Shown here: one piece after another, positions 1-8,777 of the stretch
Layout: each line of letters opens with the position of its first letter
Numbering within the stretch: position 1 is the first letter of the stretch
NCBI GenBank assembly: GCA_951812975.1
Contig: CATOTC010000001.1
Location: 1,458,001-1,522,000 of the forward strand
Direction: 5' to 3'
Source: an uncultured Acidimicrobiales bacterium
Lineage (GTDB): Bacteria > Actinomycetota > Acidimicrobiia > Acidimicrobiales > Aldehydirespiratoraceae
DNA length: 64,000 bases
Translations under genes and position numbers: made by a program
Notes under the pieces: model-generated
The model's database searches: none
The model's input: the letters and a program-made list of their open reading frames with translations, nothing else
What the model was told of the DNA's origin: nothing

Positions 1-690
1 CCCTGCCGCCACAACCCCGGAGGCCATCTCGATCACGTCGTCTTCGTGGTCCATTCTGGGTCCCCCGAGGGCGACCACCGGCACGCCGCACGCCTCGACG
101 ACTTCGGTGAACTCGTCGGTGGGGCCCGGGCACATGGTCTTGATCATGTCGGCACCCAACTCAGTCGCGATCCGGGCGCCCCTGGCGACGCTGGTCACCG
201 TCCAGGGGACCTCGTGGGCCCAGCCTCCCGGGATCGACTCGGCGATCAGCACCATCCCGATCTTCTCGCACTCTGCACTCAGGTGGGCCAGGCGGGACAG
301 TGAGACGTGTTCGTCGTGAGCGCCGCTGAAGGCCATCACGATGATCGCGTCGGCGCCGAGGACCATGGCCTGCTCCGCGGTGTAGAGCAGGGTCGACGCG
401 TCGTCGGTTGCAGGTTCGCCCATATCCGCGATCCCGCCGTCGACTCGCAGCACCAGACCGCTTCGGGCGAAGGTTTCGGGGTAGCGGCGCGCCAGGTGCC
501 AGGTTGTGAGCACGGCGTCGGGCTGTGCTGAGGCGATCGGTTCGACAGCTTCTGCGGGAACGCCCGTGCCCATGTAGGCGGGATGGTCCATCGCCACGAG
601 TACGCAGCGACCGTCCGTGGCTACCACCCGACTCGCACGGCGGCGTTTGCCTGCTGAAACCGCCGACAGAAAATGCGCTTGAGCCCCCAT
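1..690 (-). CDS. LacD/DeoC-family class I aldolase, 3' end cut by window edge
   Basis: The minus-strand frame opens at an ATG (688-690) and runs without a stop to base 1, giving 230 residues of an incomplete protein. It reads as a TIM-barrel aldolase of the DeoC/LacD/fructose-bisphosphate aldolase class I family. An early strand VLVAMDHPAYMG (residues 30-41) carries the conserved Asp, and DMIKTM near residue 184 holds the presumed Schiff-base lysine. A purine-rich AAAGGG lies about 8 bases upstream. It is divergent from the amidohydrolase at 745, with only 54 bases between the starts, so they may share a control region. Exact substrate is not deducible; with the neighbouring amidohydrolases and HpcH aldolase a catabolic role is likely. 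Confidence 0.8.
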   Translation of the reverse strand, partial: MGAQAHFLSAVSAGKRRRASRVVATDGRCVLVAMDHPAYMGTGVPAEAVEPIASAQPDAVLTTWHLARRYPETFARSGLVLRVDGGIADMGEPATDDASTLLYTAEQAMVLGADAIIVMAFSGAHDEHVSLSRLAHLSAECEKIGMVLIAESIPGGWAHEVPWTVTSVARGARIATELGADMIKTMCPGPTDEFTEVVEACGVPVVALGGPRMDHEDDVIEMASGVVAAG

Positions 691-744
691 GCGACGTACC
701 CTTTCTCGGATGGACTGATGGTCTTACCATACTGAGGGGAAGCT

Positions 745-2133
745 GTGACCGAGAACATTGACCTGCTGATCAGGGGCAACTTCGTCGTCACCATGAATCC
801 GACCCGTGACATCATCCACGACGGCGCGGTGGCGATCCGTGGTCGTGAGATTGTCGCTGTAGGCAAGGCCAGCCGACTCGAGCAGCAGTACCACGCAGCC
901 GAGACCATCGGGGGCGACCGTTTCGTGGTCACACCCGGCATGGTCAACTCCCACATCCACATCACCGGCGAACCGCTGACCCGCGGCTATGTCCCCGACG
1001 ACACTCCCTTCGAGGAGAACGTCTTCATGTGGCTGTGCCCTCTGTACTCCATGTACAACGCCGCTGAGGAACGGTTGTCTGCACAGTTGGCGGCAACCGA
1101 GATGCTCAAGTCGGGCACCACCACCTTTCTTGAGGCGGGCACGATCCGCTTCCTTGACGAGGTCGTCGACGGGCTCGAAGAGGTCGGTATCCGGGGGCGG
1201 GTGGGCCAGTGGGTCTGGGATTTGCCACCCGAACCAGACGTCTACAAACAGGACACCGACCAGGCAATCGCCAACCTGCAACGCCAACTCGAACACCACC
1301 CTTCGGCAGCCGGGAACCGGATAAGCGCCTGGTCGCTGCTGGTGGGACACACCACCTGCTCTGATCCGCTGTGGCGAGCCGCCCGGGAACTGGCAACCGA
1401 GCACAGTGTCGGGCTGAGCTTCCACATGTCGCCCGCCAAGCTCGACCCGGAGGGTTTCGTCGCCGAGTTCGGTCACCGGCCGATGGTGCACCTGGCGCAG
1501 CTCGGGGTGCTCGGTTCTGATGTCGCCATGACCCACTGCGTGCAGGTCGACGACAACGAGATCGAGATCATGGCCGAGACGGGCGTGCATGTGGCGCACT
1601 GCCCGACCACTGCGCTCAAGGTCAGCTACGGGGTGACCCAGGTCGGCAAGATGCCGGAGATGGTGCAGTCCGGGATCAACCTCGGTATCGGCACCGACGG
1701 CAACAACGCCTCCAACTACTCCGACTTGATGCGGGCCACCTACCTGGTCGCCGGTCTGTTCAAGGACGGGCGCCAGGACCCGCAGATGTTCCCCGCAGAG
1801 AAGGCCTATGAGATGGCGACGCTGGGTGGGGCTGAGTTGATGCAGATGTCTGATCAGATCGGCTCGCTCGAAGTGGGGAAGCTGGCCGATGTGGTGCTGC
1901 ACGACACGGACCGGCCCGAGTGGCGGCCGCTGCTCAACGTCGCCAACCAGCTCGTCTGGTCAGCCGACGGGCGGGGCGTGCACACCGTTGTCGTCGACGG
2001 CAACAAGGTCGTGGTCAACGGGCGGATGACTACCATCGACGAGCAGGCCCTCTACGCCCAGTCCCAACTCGCCGGCGAAGCGATCACCACCCGCTCGGGC
2101 CTGCCCGACAAGGCCAAATGGCCCGTGCTTTAG
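745..2133 (+). CDS. Amidohydrolase-superfamily metal hydrolase (chlorohydrolase/deaminase-like)
   Basis: 462 residues with the layout of the TrzN/AtzB/SsnA branch of the amidohydrolase superfamily: an N-terminal beta-sandwich piece, the HxH metal motif in VNSHIHITGE (H70, H72), later metal histidines in SFHMSP (H227) and MTHCVQ (H264), and the catalytic Asp in GTDGN (D318). Such enzymes hydrolyse amino or other leaving groups on heterocycles, or cyclic amides. The GTG start at 745 follows a GGGGAAG-like ribosome site. It is convergent with a diverged paralogue at 2160-3518, only 26 bases between stops. The substrate cannot be told from sequence; deaminase and hydrolytic dechlorinase activities occur within the family. 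Confidence 0.88.
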   Translation: MTENIDLLIRGNFVVTMNPTRDIIHDGAVAIRGREIVAVGKASRLEQQYHAAETIGGDRFVVTPGMVNSHIHITGEPLTRGYVPDDTPFEENVFMWLCPLYSMYNAAEERLSAQLAATEMLKSGTTTFLEAGTIRFLDEVVDGLEEVGIRGRVGQWVWDLPPEPDVYKQDTDQAIANLQRQLEHHPSAAGNRISAWSLLVGHTTCSDPLWRAARELATEHSVGLSFHMSPAKLDPEGFVAEFGHRPMVHLAQLGVLGSDVAMTHCVQVDDNEIEIMAETGVHVAHCPTTALKVSYGVTQVGKMPEMVQSGINLGIGTDGNNASNYSDLMRATYLVAGLFKDGRQDPQMFPAEKAYEMATLGGAELMQMSDQIGSLEVGKLADVVLHDTDRPEWRPLLNVANQLVWSADGRGVHTVVVDGNKVVVNGRMTTIDEQALYAQSQLAGEAITTRSGLPDKAKWPVL

Positions 2134-2159
2134 ACGCGAGCGTGCAATTCTCGCACCGT

Positions 2160-3518
2160 TCAGCGAATTGGCCAGCGGGATACGGCTTCAACACCGCTGC
2201 GGGTTCGCAGGGATCGGCCGGCGCGTCGGGCTTCGGCCGCTAGGGCATCAACATCGACGGTTCGCACTCGGCCGTCGGTGACCACGGGTTCCCCCGCCAC
2301 GTATACGTCTCTCACTGATCTGCCGTCGCTGCCCCAGATGAGCTGCAGAACCGGATCGGGGCTCGGCGGGACCCATTCGATACGAGACCGGTCGTGCACC
2401 ACAATGTCGGCTTGCTTTCCGACTTCGAGTGAGCCGATCTGTTCGGCCATGCCCAGGGCCTCAGCGCCGGCGATGGTGAGCAACTCGAGTGCGTCGTGAG
2501 CTCCGAAGACCGTCGGGTCGACAGCGGCGTCCTTCGCCACCCCCGCGAACAGAGCGGCCGTGCGGATGCCGTCGACCATGTCGCCGGCGTTCTCGGCGTC
2601 GCACCCCAGAGCCAGGCGGCCCCCTTCACGCCACAGATCCAGGTGGCGGAACTCACGGGTAAGTCCCTGACCCAGTCGCAGATATGCCCAGGGGCATGAC
2701 ACGACTGCAGCACCGCTGTCGACCAGCACCGCCACTTCCTGCGTGTCGATGTGCACGCCGTGGGCGACTGCAACGTGAGGGCCCAGCACGCCCAGCGCCG
2801 AGAGATGCACCAGGGGCCGTTTCCCGGTTCTGGCCAGGTAGCTGTCGACGTCGCTGGACGTGGGCGACAGATGGAAGGTCATTCCGACCCCGCGTGAGCG
2901 TGCCAGTTCGCTCGCGGCCACCACCAGCTCATCGGACATCAAGTCGTGGCCGACGAGGCTCACCCAAGTCGACACCAGGGGGCCGCCCTGCAGGTCCAGA
3001 GCCGACCGCTGTCTGTCGATCACCTCATCGACCGTTCCGGCGTAGGGCCCCTCGTCAACATCCCAGCCCCAGGTACCGACTGTCACCCGCGCCCCCACGG
3101 ACTGGGCGGCGGCCACTACCCGATCAGGGTGCGCGACCGTACCGGCCTCGAAAATCGTGGTGATGCCGTTGCTCAGAGCTTCGGCGAGGGTGAGTGTGGC
3201 TGCGAGTTCGTCGTCGTCACCGCTGTGCTCGCCGTGGACCGGCACCACCCAAGAGAAAATGGCCTCTCCAGGCGGCAGATCATCTGGAATCGACGATTGG
3301 ATCAGACGGTCACCGGTCAGGTGCTGATGGCCGTTGACGTACCCCGGCAGTACCAGGTCGCCGGCTTGCCCTGAGACGGTCTCGTCGGGATGCGCCGTCC
3401 GTATCTCAGCGAAACTGCCGACCGCGGCGATGGTGTCACCCGAGATGACGACTGCGCCGTCGTTGATGATCTCTCGTCGAGGATTCATGGTGACCACGGT
3501 GCCCCGCACGATCGTCAT
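2160..3518 (-). CDS. Amidohydrolase-superfamily metal hydrolase, paralogue of the 745-2133 gene
   Basis: 452 residues aligning along its length with the neighbouring amidohydrolase (same openings VVTMNPxRxII, similar ends ITTRSG / LRTRSG). Metal ligands are kept: H64 and H66 in VNGHQHLTGD, H216 in TFHLSP, H253 in AVAHGVH, and the catalytic Asp D307 in GCDAEN. The metal-site flanks differ from the paralogue (GTDGN versus GCDAEN; AHCPTTALK versus SCPWAYLR), so a different substrate is plausible. The inverted arrangement means this is not a simple tandem duplication. Part of the catabolic cluster at the left of the window. Confidence 0.87.
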   Translation of the reverse strand: MTIVRGTVVTMNPRREIINDGAVVISGDTIAAVGSFAEIRTAHPDETVSGQAGDLVLPGYVNGHQHLTGDRLIQSSIPDDLPPGEAIFSWVVPVHGEHSGDDDELAATLTLAEALSNGITTIFEAGTVAHPDRVVAAAQSVGARVTVGTWGWDVDEGPYAGTVDEVIDRQRSALDLQGGPLVSTWVSLVGHDLMSDELVVAASELARSRGVGMTFHLSPTSSDVDSYLARTGKRPLVHLSALGVLGPHVAVAHGVHIDTQEVAVLVDSGAAVVSCPWAYLRLGQGLTREFRHLDLWREGGRLALGCDAENAGDMVDGIRTAALFAGVAKDAAVDPTVFGAHDALELLTIAGAEALGMAEQIGSLEVGKQADIVVHDRSRIEWVPPSPDPVLQLIWGSDGRSVRDVYVAGEPVVTDGRVRTVDVDALAAEARRAGRSLRTRSGVEAVSRWPIR

Positions 3519-3618
3519 GGCTCCTCAACGCTCCTCACCGGCTCAGTATTGCACCGGCCTATTATTGCACCGGCATAGCGGTGAACCCGTATGAACCCGC
3601 GCTCAGGCTGATAGACCC

Positions 3619-4407
3619 ATGCCCATGACGGTTACCACAATTTGCGAACAATGGCGGGAAGGCAAGACGACTCTCGGGTGTTGGCTGGCCATTCCCAGCA
3701 CGGTGACGGCTGAGGCATCCGCCCGCTGCGGTTTCGACTATGTCTGTGTCGACACCCAGCACGGCCCGCTCGACTTCTCCGACTCGGTATCGATGATCCA
3801 GGCCATCCTACTCGGCGGGTCGAGCCCCATCGTGCGGGTTCCGCGCAACGAACCGGGCATCATCGGCAAGTCGTTCGATGCCGGCGCCCACGGCGTGATC
3901 ATCCCGATGGTCAACACTGTTGCAGAGGCTGAGCAGGCGGTGAGCGCAAGCCGCTACGCGCCGCGCGGGGACCGCAGTTGGGGTCCGACCGTGGCCGGTC
4001 TGCGACACGACTATTTCAACTGGGAACCCGGCAACGTGGCTTGCATCCCGATGATCGAAACGACTGAGGCCCTTTCCAATCTCGATGAGATCCTTGCTGT
4101 GCCCGGGATCGATGCGATCTATGTCGGGCCTGCGGACCTGTCGATCACCCTCGGCCTGCCGCCGGGCAACAACGATGGTTCCGAGGCGTTCGATGAGGCG
4201 CTCAGTTTCATCGTGGAACGCTGCGCAGCCCACGACATCATCGCCGGAATTCAATCGACCGGAGCTCTGACCCCCAAGCGGATTGCTGCGGGTTTCCGCA
4301 TGGTCACCGTAACCACCGACCTTCTGGCCGCCCGCATGGGTATCAAAGCCGAGCTGGCCCTGGCCCGCGGCGAGGGTTCGAAAGGCACAGAATCAAGTCT
4401 GTACTGA
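3619..4407 (+). CDS. HpcH/HpaI-family aldolase
   Basis: 262 residues matching class II 2-oxo-3-deoxy acid aldolases such as 4-hydroxy-2-oxoheptanedioate aldolase and 2-keto-3-deoxy-L-rhamnonate aldolase. Visible motifs are YVCVDTQHGP (catalytic His H48 with D45), the VRVPRNEP strand with its conserved Arg, the GAHGVIIPMVN metal/substrate strand and the C-terminal VGPADLSITLG. These enzymes cleave hydroxy-oxo acids to pyruvate or an equivalent plus an aldehyde. Second aldolase in the cluster, consistent with ring-derived carbon being split after hydrolysis by the neighbours. An alternative ATG lies two codons downstream. Confidence 0.88.
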   Translation: MPMTVTTICEQWREGKTTLGCWLAIPSTVTAEASARCGFDYVCVDTQHGPLDFSDSVSMIQAILLGGSSPIVRVPRNEPGIIGKSFDAGAHGVIIPMVNTVAEAEQAVSASRYAPRGDRSWGPTVAGLRHDYFNWEPGNVACIPMIETTEALSNLDEILAVPGIDAIYVGPADLSITLGLPPGNNDGSEAFDEALSFIVERCAAHDIIAGIQSTGALTPKRIAAGFRMVTVTTDLLAARMGIKAELALARGEGSKGTESSLY

Positions 4408-4458
4408 CGCGTCGGCCTTTCCGTGCGGCGCTACCTCAACGCCGGTAGCCTCTGAGGC

Positions 4459-4545
4459 GGAAGGTTGCCAGAGCGGACGAATGGGGCGGCCTCGAAAGCC
4501 GTTGTGGCCTCCGGGTCACCATGGGTTCGAATCCCATACCTTCCG
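4459..4545 (+). tRNA. tRNA-Ser (anticodon CGA)
   Basis: The acceptor 5' strand GGAAGGT pairs with ACCTTCC, followed by discriminator G and an encoded CCA (4546-4548). There is a type II long variable arm and a T-loop GGTTCGAATCC. The anticodon loop reads CTCGAAA, giving anticodon CGA for UCG codons. The last bases of the gene are part of the duplicated target site of the IS481-family insertion, yet this copy is complete. Confidence 0.95.
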
Positions 4546-4549
4546 CCAT

Positions 4550-5826
4550 TGTGATGTCGCGAGACATCGGAACCTTGTGAACCCACGCGAGGTGGGCTTA
4601 TTGGGGGTTTGTTTGGGGTTGGTAGTCGCGGGCTGGGTCGAGGGTGAGGCGTCGGAGGAGTTGGCCGGTTTGGGTTGTGATGACTCTGATGTCGAGGTCG
4701 GCGACGAGCAGGGTTACGGGGGTGTGTTTGTGGGCTCTGCCGATGCCTATGTGGTGCAGGCGGCTGTTGTGTCGGATGGTGACGGTGCCGGTTTTGTCGA
4801 TGCGGTCGTGGCGGACTCTGAAGTGGGTGTCGGCACCGTTGTGTTGGGGGCCGGTTTTGGGCAGCCGGTTGTAGACAGCAGCTGGGGTTGCGCGGTTGAG
4901 GCTGCGGTGGGGGCGGTAGTTGTTGTAGGTGCCGGTGAATTCGTCGATGAGCGCCTGGAGTTCGTCGAGGTTGTTGGCTGTGGGTTGGGCGGTCAGGTAT
5001 TTCTTGAGGGTTTGTTGGAAACGTTCGACTTTGCCGCAGGTGGTTGGGTGCAGAGTGTTTCTGTTCGATGCCGAGGTCAGCGAGGCGGGCTTCGAAGGCG
5101 TTGCGGCCGCCCTTCCCGCCTGAGAAGCGGGTGGTGTAGACCATGGCGTTGTCGGTGAGCACCGACGCGGGAAAGCCGTGCTCACAGCTGGTTTGGTTGA
5201 ACGTGTCGACCACGATCGGGCCGGTGACACGGCGATGCACGGTGAGGGACAGCGCGAAACGGGAATGGTCATCAAGCCAAGTCAATATCTCGACGTCAGC
5301 GCCTGTAACCAGGCGCCAGTGGGTGAAGTCCGACTGCCACATCTCGTTGGGCAGATCAGCAACAAAACGTGTGTAGGACGACTTCGGGCGTTTCTTCGCG
5401 TTGGGCTCCACCAGACCCAACTCGGTGAGGCGGCGCCAGACCGTCGATGGTGACACGACGATGCCGTGGCGCTGCTGGAGATGCCAACAGATCGTGTGCG
5501 GTCCCGCGTCGAGGCCCTGACGGTCGAGTTCGGCGCGCAGACTCACGATCAGCTCGACCACCTCGTCACCGATCGCCGCCGGCGACCTTCCGGGACGACG
5601 CGACCGCGACTCAAACGCCGCGTCTCCCTCCACACGCCAGCGGGCCACCAACTTGGTCACCCACGACCTCGACAAACCGTAATCGGCGGCCACTTCAGCG
5701 TGGGTTCGCCCCTCCACAACAACAGCAGTCACAACCAGACGAACCTTCGACATCCGCCACCCTGCACCAGCACCGCAATGTTCCTATGTCTCGCGACATA
5801 AGGTTCCTATGTCCTGAAACACCACA
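4550..5826. mobile_element. IS481-family insertion sequence abutting tRNA-Ser
   Basis: About 1.28 kb bounded by inverted ends: 4551-4579 matches the reverse complement of 5797-5825 at 22 of 29 positions, both preceded by T so that each end begins TGTG, as usual for IS481. A 16-bp direct repeat (4534-4549 and 5827-5842, plus a shared T) flanks it and contains the 3' end of the tRNA-Ser gene. A second inverted copy of the end palindrome ATGTCGCGAGACAT lies just inside the right end (5785-5798). It carries a single transposase reading frame, which is frameshifted, so the copy is probably not autonomous. Confidence 0.88.
4598..5753 (-). pseudogene. IS481-family transposase, frameshifted
   Basis: The N-terminal part (from ATG at 5753) has a helix-turn-helix (ADYGLSRSWVTKLVARW) and the rve integrase core with the first two catalytic acids in WQSDFTHW and LTDNAMVY. 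After HSAPNH, near base 5040, the frame is lost. The sequence TCGKVERFQQTLKKYL with the catalytic Glu, and the rest of the protein to 4598, continue in another frame. Compared with the usual HSxPNHPQTCGKVERF, about 8 bases seem to be missing at the junction. Ribosomal frameshifting is conceivable but a small inactivating deletion fits better. Confidence 0.88.
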
Positions 5827-5953
5827 CCATACCTTCCGCCATTCAAGCCCATAGATCGTGCGGTCCGTGTCCCGCGCGAGACGTTCGCATGACGAACGGT
5901 CGTGGCACAGGACACCTCGTAGGACTCGTCTTGACGACTGTTCGGCCGTCGGG

Positions 5954-6871
5954 TCAGGGGAAGTGGAGTTTGAGGCCGGGGCGGGGCCAGTCGATCTCGA
6001 GGATTTGGCCGGTTCCGGACAGCGTGCAGAAGGCACGCGGCTCGTCGTCGACAAAGCAGATGTTGGTTACCAGCAGATCCGGCAGAGCAACGTGTTCAAC
6101 GGTCGAACCGTCGGGGGAGATAGCGGTGATCCCGCCGTTGACGATCGTGGCGACACAGACCCATCCCTCGCCGTCGACCGCCAACGAGTCGAACAGCTGT
6201 GCTCCCGGCGCGCCGTGAAGCACTTCGCCCCCGGTCGAGCCCAACAGGTCCGACGTGTCAACAATCCCCGGTGCGGTCACATCCCACGCCCGAACCCGTC
6301 CTGTGTGGGTCTCAGCGGCGTAGAGCCGGGAACCGTCGGGCGACAACCCGATGCCATTGGGAGCGTCGAGGGGATGCACCCGCTCAACGCACGAGGAACC
6401 GTCGATCGTGGCGTAGTGGAGCCCCGTTCGGTCGCTCGTGCGCTCGAAGCGAACACCGTGGTCGGTGAACCAGAACCCCCCGGACTCGTCGAAAACCAGG
6501 TCGTTGGGCGCCCGAAGCGGTCCGCTGCTGCTCTCGGTGTAGACCGTCTCAACCTCGCCCGTGGCCGGATCGACTCGCTGGATCGACCCGCCGGACCAAT
6601 CGGACGGCACCTCGCCGGGGACCATCAGACCCATTACGTCCCTGAACTCAAAGCACCCGCCGTTGTTGCAGATGTAGACCTTGCCGTCAGGACCGTAGGC
6701 CGCTCCGTTGGGACCCCCGCCACAATCCGCCACGACCGTCACCTCCCCGTCGGGGCTGACCCGGCTCAACGTGCCGCGGGCGATCTCGACGAGCAGCACG
6801 CTTCCGTCAGCTTCAGCAATCGGCCCCTCCGGGAACTGCAGTCCCGTGGCAATGATCCGAGGTTCACTCAT
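5954..6871 (-). CDS. SMP-30/gluconolactonase-like beta-propeller hydrolase
   Basis: 305 residues from the preferred ATG (MSEPRIIATG); a longer form from 6892 adds seven unlikely residues. The sequence shows propeller blades typical of the SMP-30/gluconolaconase/LRE family: LQFPEGPIAEADGSVLLVE at the start with the metal-binding Glu in PEGP, GGGPNGAAYGPDGKVYICNN, APNDLVFDESGGFWFTD, and APNGIGLSPDGSRLYAAE. These supply the Asn/Asp metal ligands. Family members are calcium- or zinc-dependent lactonases or esterases. It is a single-gene unit downstream of the IS481 element; the substrate is unknown. Confidence 0.85.
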   Translation of the reverse strand: MSEPRIIATGLQFPEGPIAEADGSVLLVEIARGTLSRVSPDGEVTVVADCGGGPNGAAYGPDGKVYICNNGGCFEFRDVMGLMVPGEVPSDWSGGSIQRVDPATGEVETVYTESSSGPLRAPNDLVFDESGGFWFTDHGVRFERTSDRTGLHYATIDGSSCVERVHPLDAPNGIGLSPDGSRLYAAETHTGRVRAWDVTAPGIVDTSDLLGSTGGEVLHGAPGAQLFDSLAVDGEGWVCVATIVNGGITAISPDGSTVEHVALPDLLVTNICFVDDEPRAFCTLSGTGQILEIDWPRPGLKLHFP

Positions 6872-7021
6872 CGCCGCACAGTAACCCCACACTCATTTCG
6901 TTCGCACGTCGCCTCGCCACATTCTCGTATGGATGCGGGACCGCCAGAGGCCCGACCGTGTCGGGTCTGCGACTCCAATCGGCCGGTGCTTCGACCTTCC
7001 ACAGATAGCCCGATTACAGCT

Positions 7022-7648
7022 TCAGGGGCGGGCCGCCCGCAGTAAGCGACTCATCGGGCCGTCCCCGGAATAGGTGACGGTCAATGTCTCGGTTGCCCGG
7101 GTAATGGCGACATAGAGCAGTCGCCGACGGGTCTCATCTTCGTCGTCGTTGGTCCAAATGTGGCTGACACCACCGATGAGAACATGCGGGTATTCGAGTC
7201 TTTTAGGCAGTTGGAGAGTGGCCACCCGCACTGTGCCACGCATCGACACCACTCGGTCTCGCTCCTGTTGGGCGTCGCTTGACAGAATGCTTGCTGCTCT
7301 CAACGTTTGCTGCAAGGTGATCCGCAACTCTTTCGATCCCGACATGATCACGATGTCGTCGGGCGTGGCTCCACCGCGGAGAAGTTCGGCTGTTTTGTTG
7401 GTTAGCGTCTGAGCCTCGGTATTCAGATCGCCGCACTCCCGAAAATTCGGGTCCCTGCCCTCGCGCAATGCGGCTTCGGGCATGACGAAGACGTCCAAGT
7501 CGTCTGGAGTTGTCTGACCCGCGTCGGACTGGCCGATCCCCGCAATCGCTCCCAGTGCGAAGTCGAGGATCTGCTTCGTGTTGCGGTAGTTGTCTCGGAG
7601 AATGGTTGTCCGACCTCGGGCGGTTACACCCGGTGGGTTCCAGTTCAT
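7022..7648 (-). pseudogene. UvrD/Rep-type helicase C-terminal fragment
   Basis: 208 residues corresponding to the last quarter of a superfamily 1A helicase: LRDNYRNTKQILDFA (motif IV region) and the C-terminal RRRLLYVAITRATETLTVTYSG (motif VI with its Arg). The N-terminal ATPase domain with Walker A and the DExx box is absent. Upstream in other minus-strand frames, a protein-like remnant continues to about 7930, so a larger gene has decayed here. No ribosome site is evident before the first ATG. I treat it as a gene remnant rather than a functional small protein. Confidence 0.75.
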
Positions 7649-8048
7649 CCTGCGCCGGTAGACGTTCTGCGCCGGTGCGAAGGTCGTTCCAGTCTCCGGT
7701 TCTGGTTTTTGCCACCCAGCCGCAGAGAATCGCGAATACTAGGACTTCGGATGGGGTGAAGGCGGGTTGAGGCGGCGCTTCGCTCGTCGCCTCGGAAGCC
7801 CGGCTCCCCCATGCCAGGGTATCCAGCTCTCCGTCCAGCGAATCCAGACTGATGTAGTTGTCCTTAGTGTGTTGATCGCGCGAACTCCTATCTGTGCAAG
7901 GCCATGAGAAGGCAACAACCCACCCGAAGGTTGACTGTGTGCTATCTCATTGGACTCGTTCTTGTTGCGGCCTCGACAATCGTGTGTCTGCCACGATCCT
8001 GACGCGCCGCTAGCACACCGTTGCAATATGATGGCGAGCAGAGGAGAC
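7649..8048. other. Non-coding stretch with decayed minus-strand coding remnant
   Basis: No intact gene is seen. On the minus strand, between about 7930 and 7697, one frame reads like protein (for example KDNYISLDSLDGELDTLAWG, later PSEVLVFAILCGWVAKTRTG). It is out of frame with the helicase fragment that follows. This looks like the eroded 5' part of the helicase-containing gene or of a neighbour. The right end, from about 7980, should hold the promoter of the VapBC45-like pair. Confidence 0.45.
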
Positions 8049-8777
8049 ATGACACTGCGACTCGTAGACGACCCCCGATTCAATGTGCCGCTCTACACAC
8101 TCGGAGAGGCAGCCCGGATCGTGGACGTGCCGACCTCAACGCTCGCCACTTGGGCGCGGGGATACGTCCGGCGATTCCCCGACCGTCCCAAGGTAACCGG
8201 CGAACCCGTGCTCACCTGCTTCCCGTCAACAACGTTCAGCGGACCTTCGATACCGTTCATCGGCTTGGTCGAAGGTCTCGTGCTGGCAGCTGTCCGCCAA
8301 AGCGGGGTACCAATGCAGCGCGTCCGGCCCGCCCTGAAGGAAATCCAGAAACGAATCGGACTAAAGCATGCCCTAGCCTCGCGACGGCTGTACACCGACG
8401 GCGCCGAGTTGTTGTTCGACTACGCACAGCGGCACCAAGGCGGCGGACCGGGACCCACAACGCGCGATTTAGTTGTGATACGAAACGGTCAGCGTGTCTT
8501 TGCAACCGTCATTGAACAATACCTAGAGCGAATCCAGTACGGCTCCGACGGTTACGCAACCATCATCAGGGTCCCCGCGTATCGTTCCGCCGAGGTCGTC
8601 GCTGATCCCGGACGATCATTCGGTTCTCCAATTTTCGAACGGGGCGGAGCACGCGTGTCCGATGTGCTCGAACGGTTCTGGGCTGGTGAGTCGCTCGAGG
8701 AATTGAGCGATGAGTTCGGCGTTCCTCCCACCCAACTGGAGGACGTCGTCCGTGTCACATCCCGCCGAGCTGCCTGA
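8049..8777 (+). CDS. VapB45-like antitoxin (DUF433-type)
   Basis: 242 residues from ATG 8049, with ATGs at 8028 and 8031 also possible. The start LRLVDDPRFNVPLYTLGEAARIVDVPTSTLATWARGY is a winged or MerR-like helix-turn-helix as in the antitoxins paired with VapC45. The C-terminal segment FERGGARVSDVLERFWAGESLEELSDEFGVPPTQLEDVVR is the DUF433 helical domain that wraps the toxin. It overlaps the following toxin start by 26 bases, so they are co-translated. Resemblance to M. tuberculosis Rv2018 is from memory of family features. Expected to bind its own promoter; the site is not identified. Confidence 0.82.
   Translation: MTLRLVDDPRFNVPLYTLGEAARIVDVPTSTLATWARGYVRRFPDRPKVTGEPVLTCFPSTTFSGPSIPFIGLVEGLVLAAVRQSGVPMQRVRPALKEIQKRIGLKHALASRRLYTDGAELLFDYAQRHQGGGPGPTTRDLVVIRNGQRVFATVIEQYLERIQYGSDGYATIIRVPAYRSAEVVADPGRSFGSPIFERGGARVSDVLERFWAGESLEELSDEFGVPPTQLEDVVRVTSRRAA

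Noticed and set aside
724..1902. Long minus-strand open frame (392 codons)
   Set aside because: Antisense to the amidohydrolase, which has all metal motifs; the frame has His/Arg-rich composition typical of a GC-rich shadow.
4534..5843. Integrase-type attachment sites at tRNA-Ser
   Set aside because: The repeat around the 1.28-kb element is best explained as the target duplication of an IS481 element with matching inverted ends; no integrase gene is present.
5858..7045. Plus-strand open frame of 395 codons
   Set aside because: Antisense to the SMP-30-like gene, no family features, Arg/Gly/Pro-rich shadow composition.
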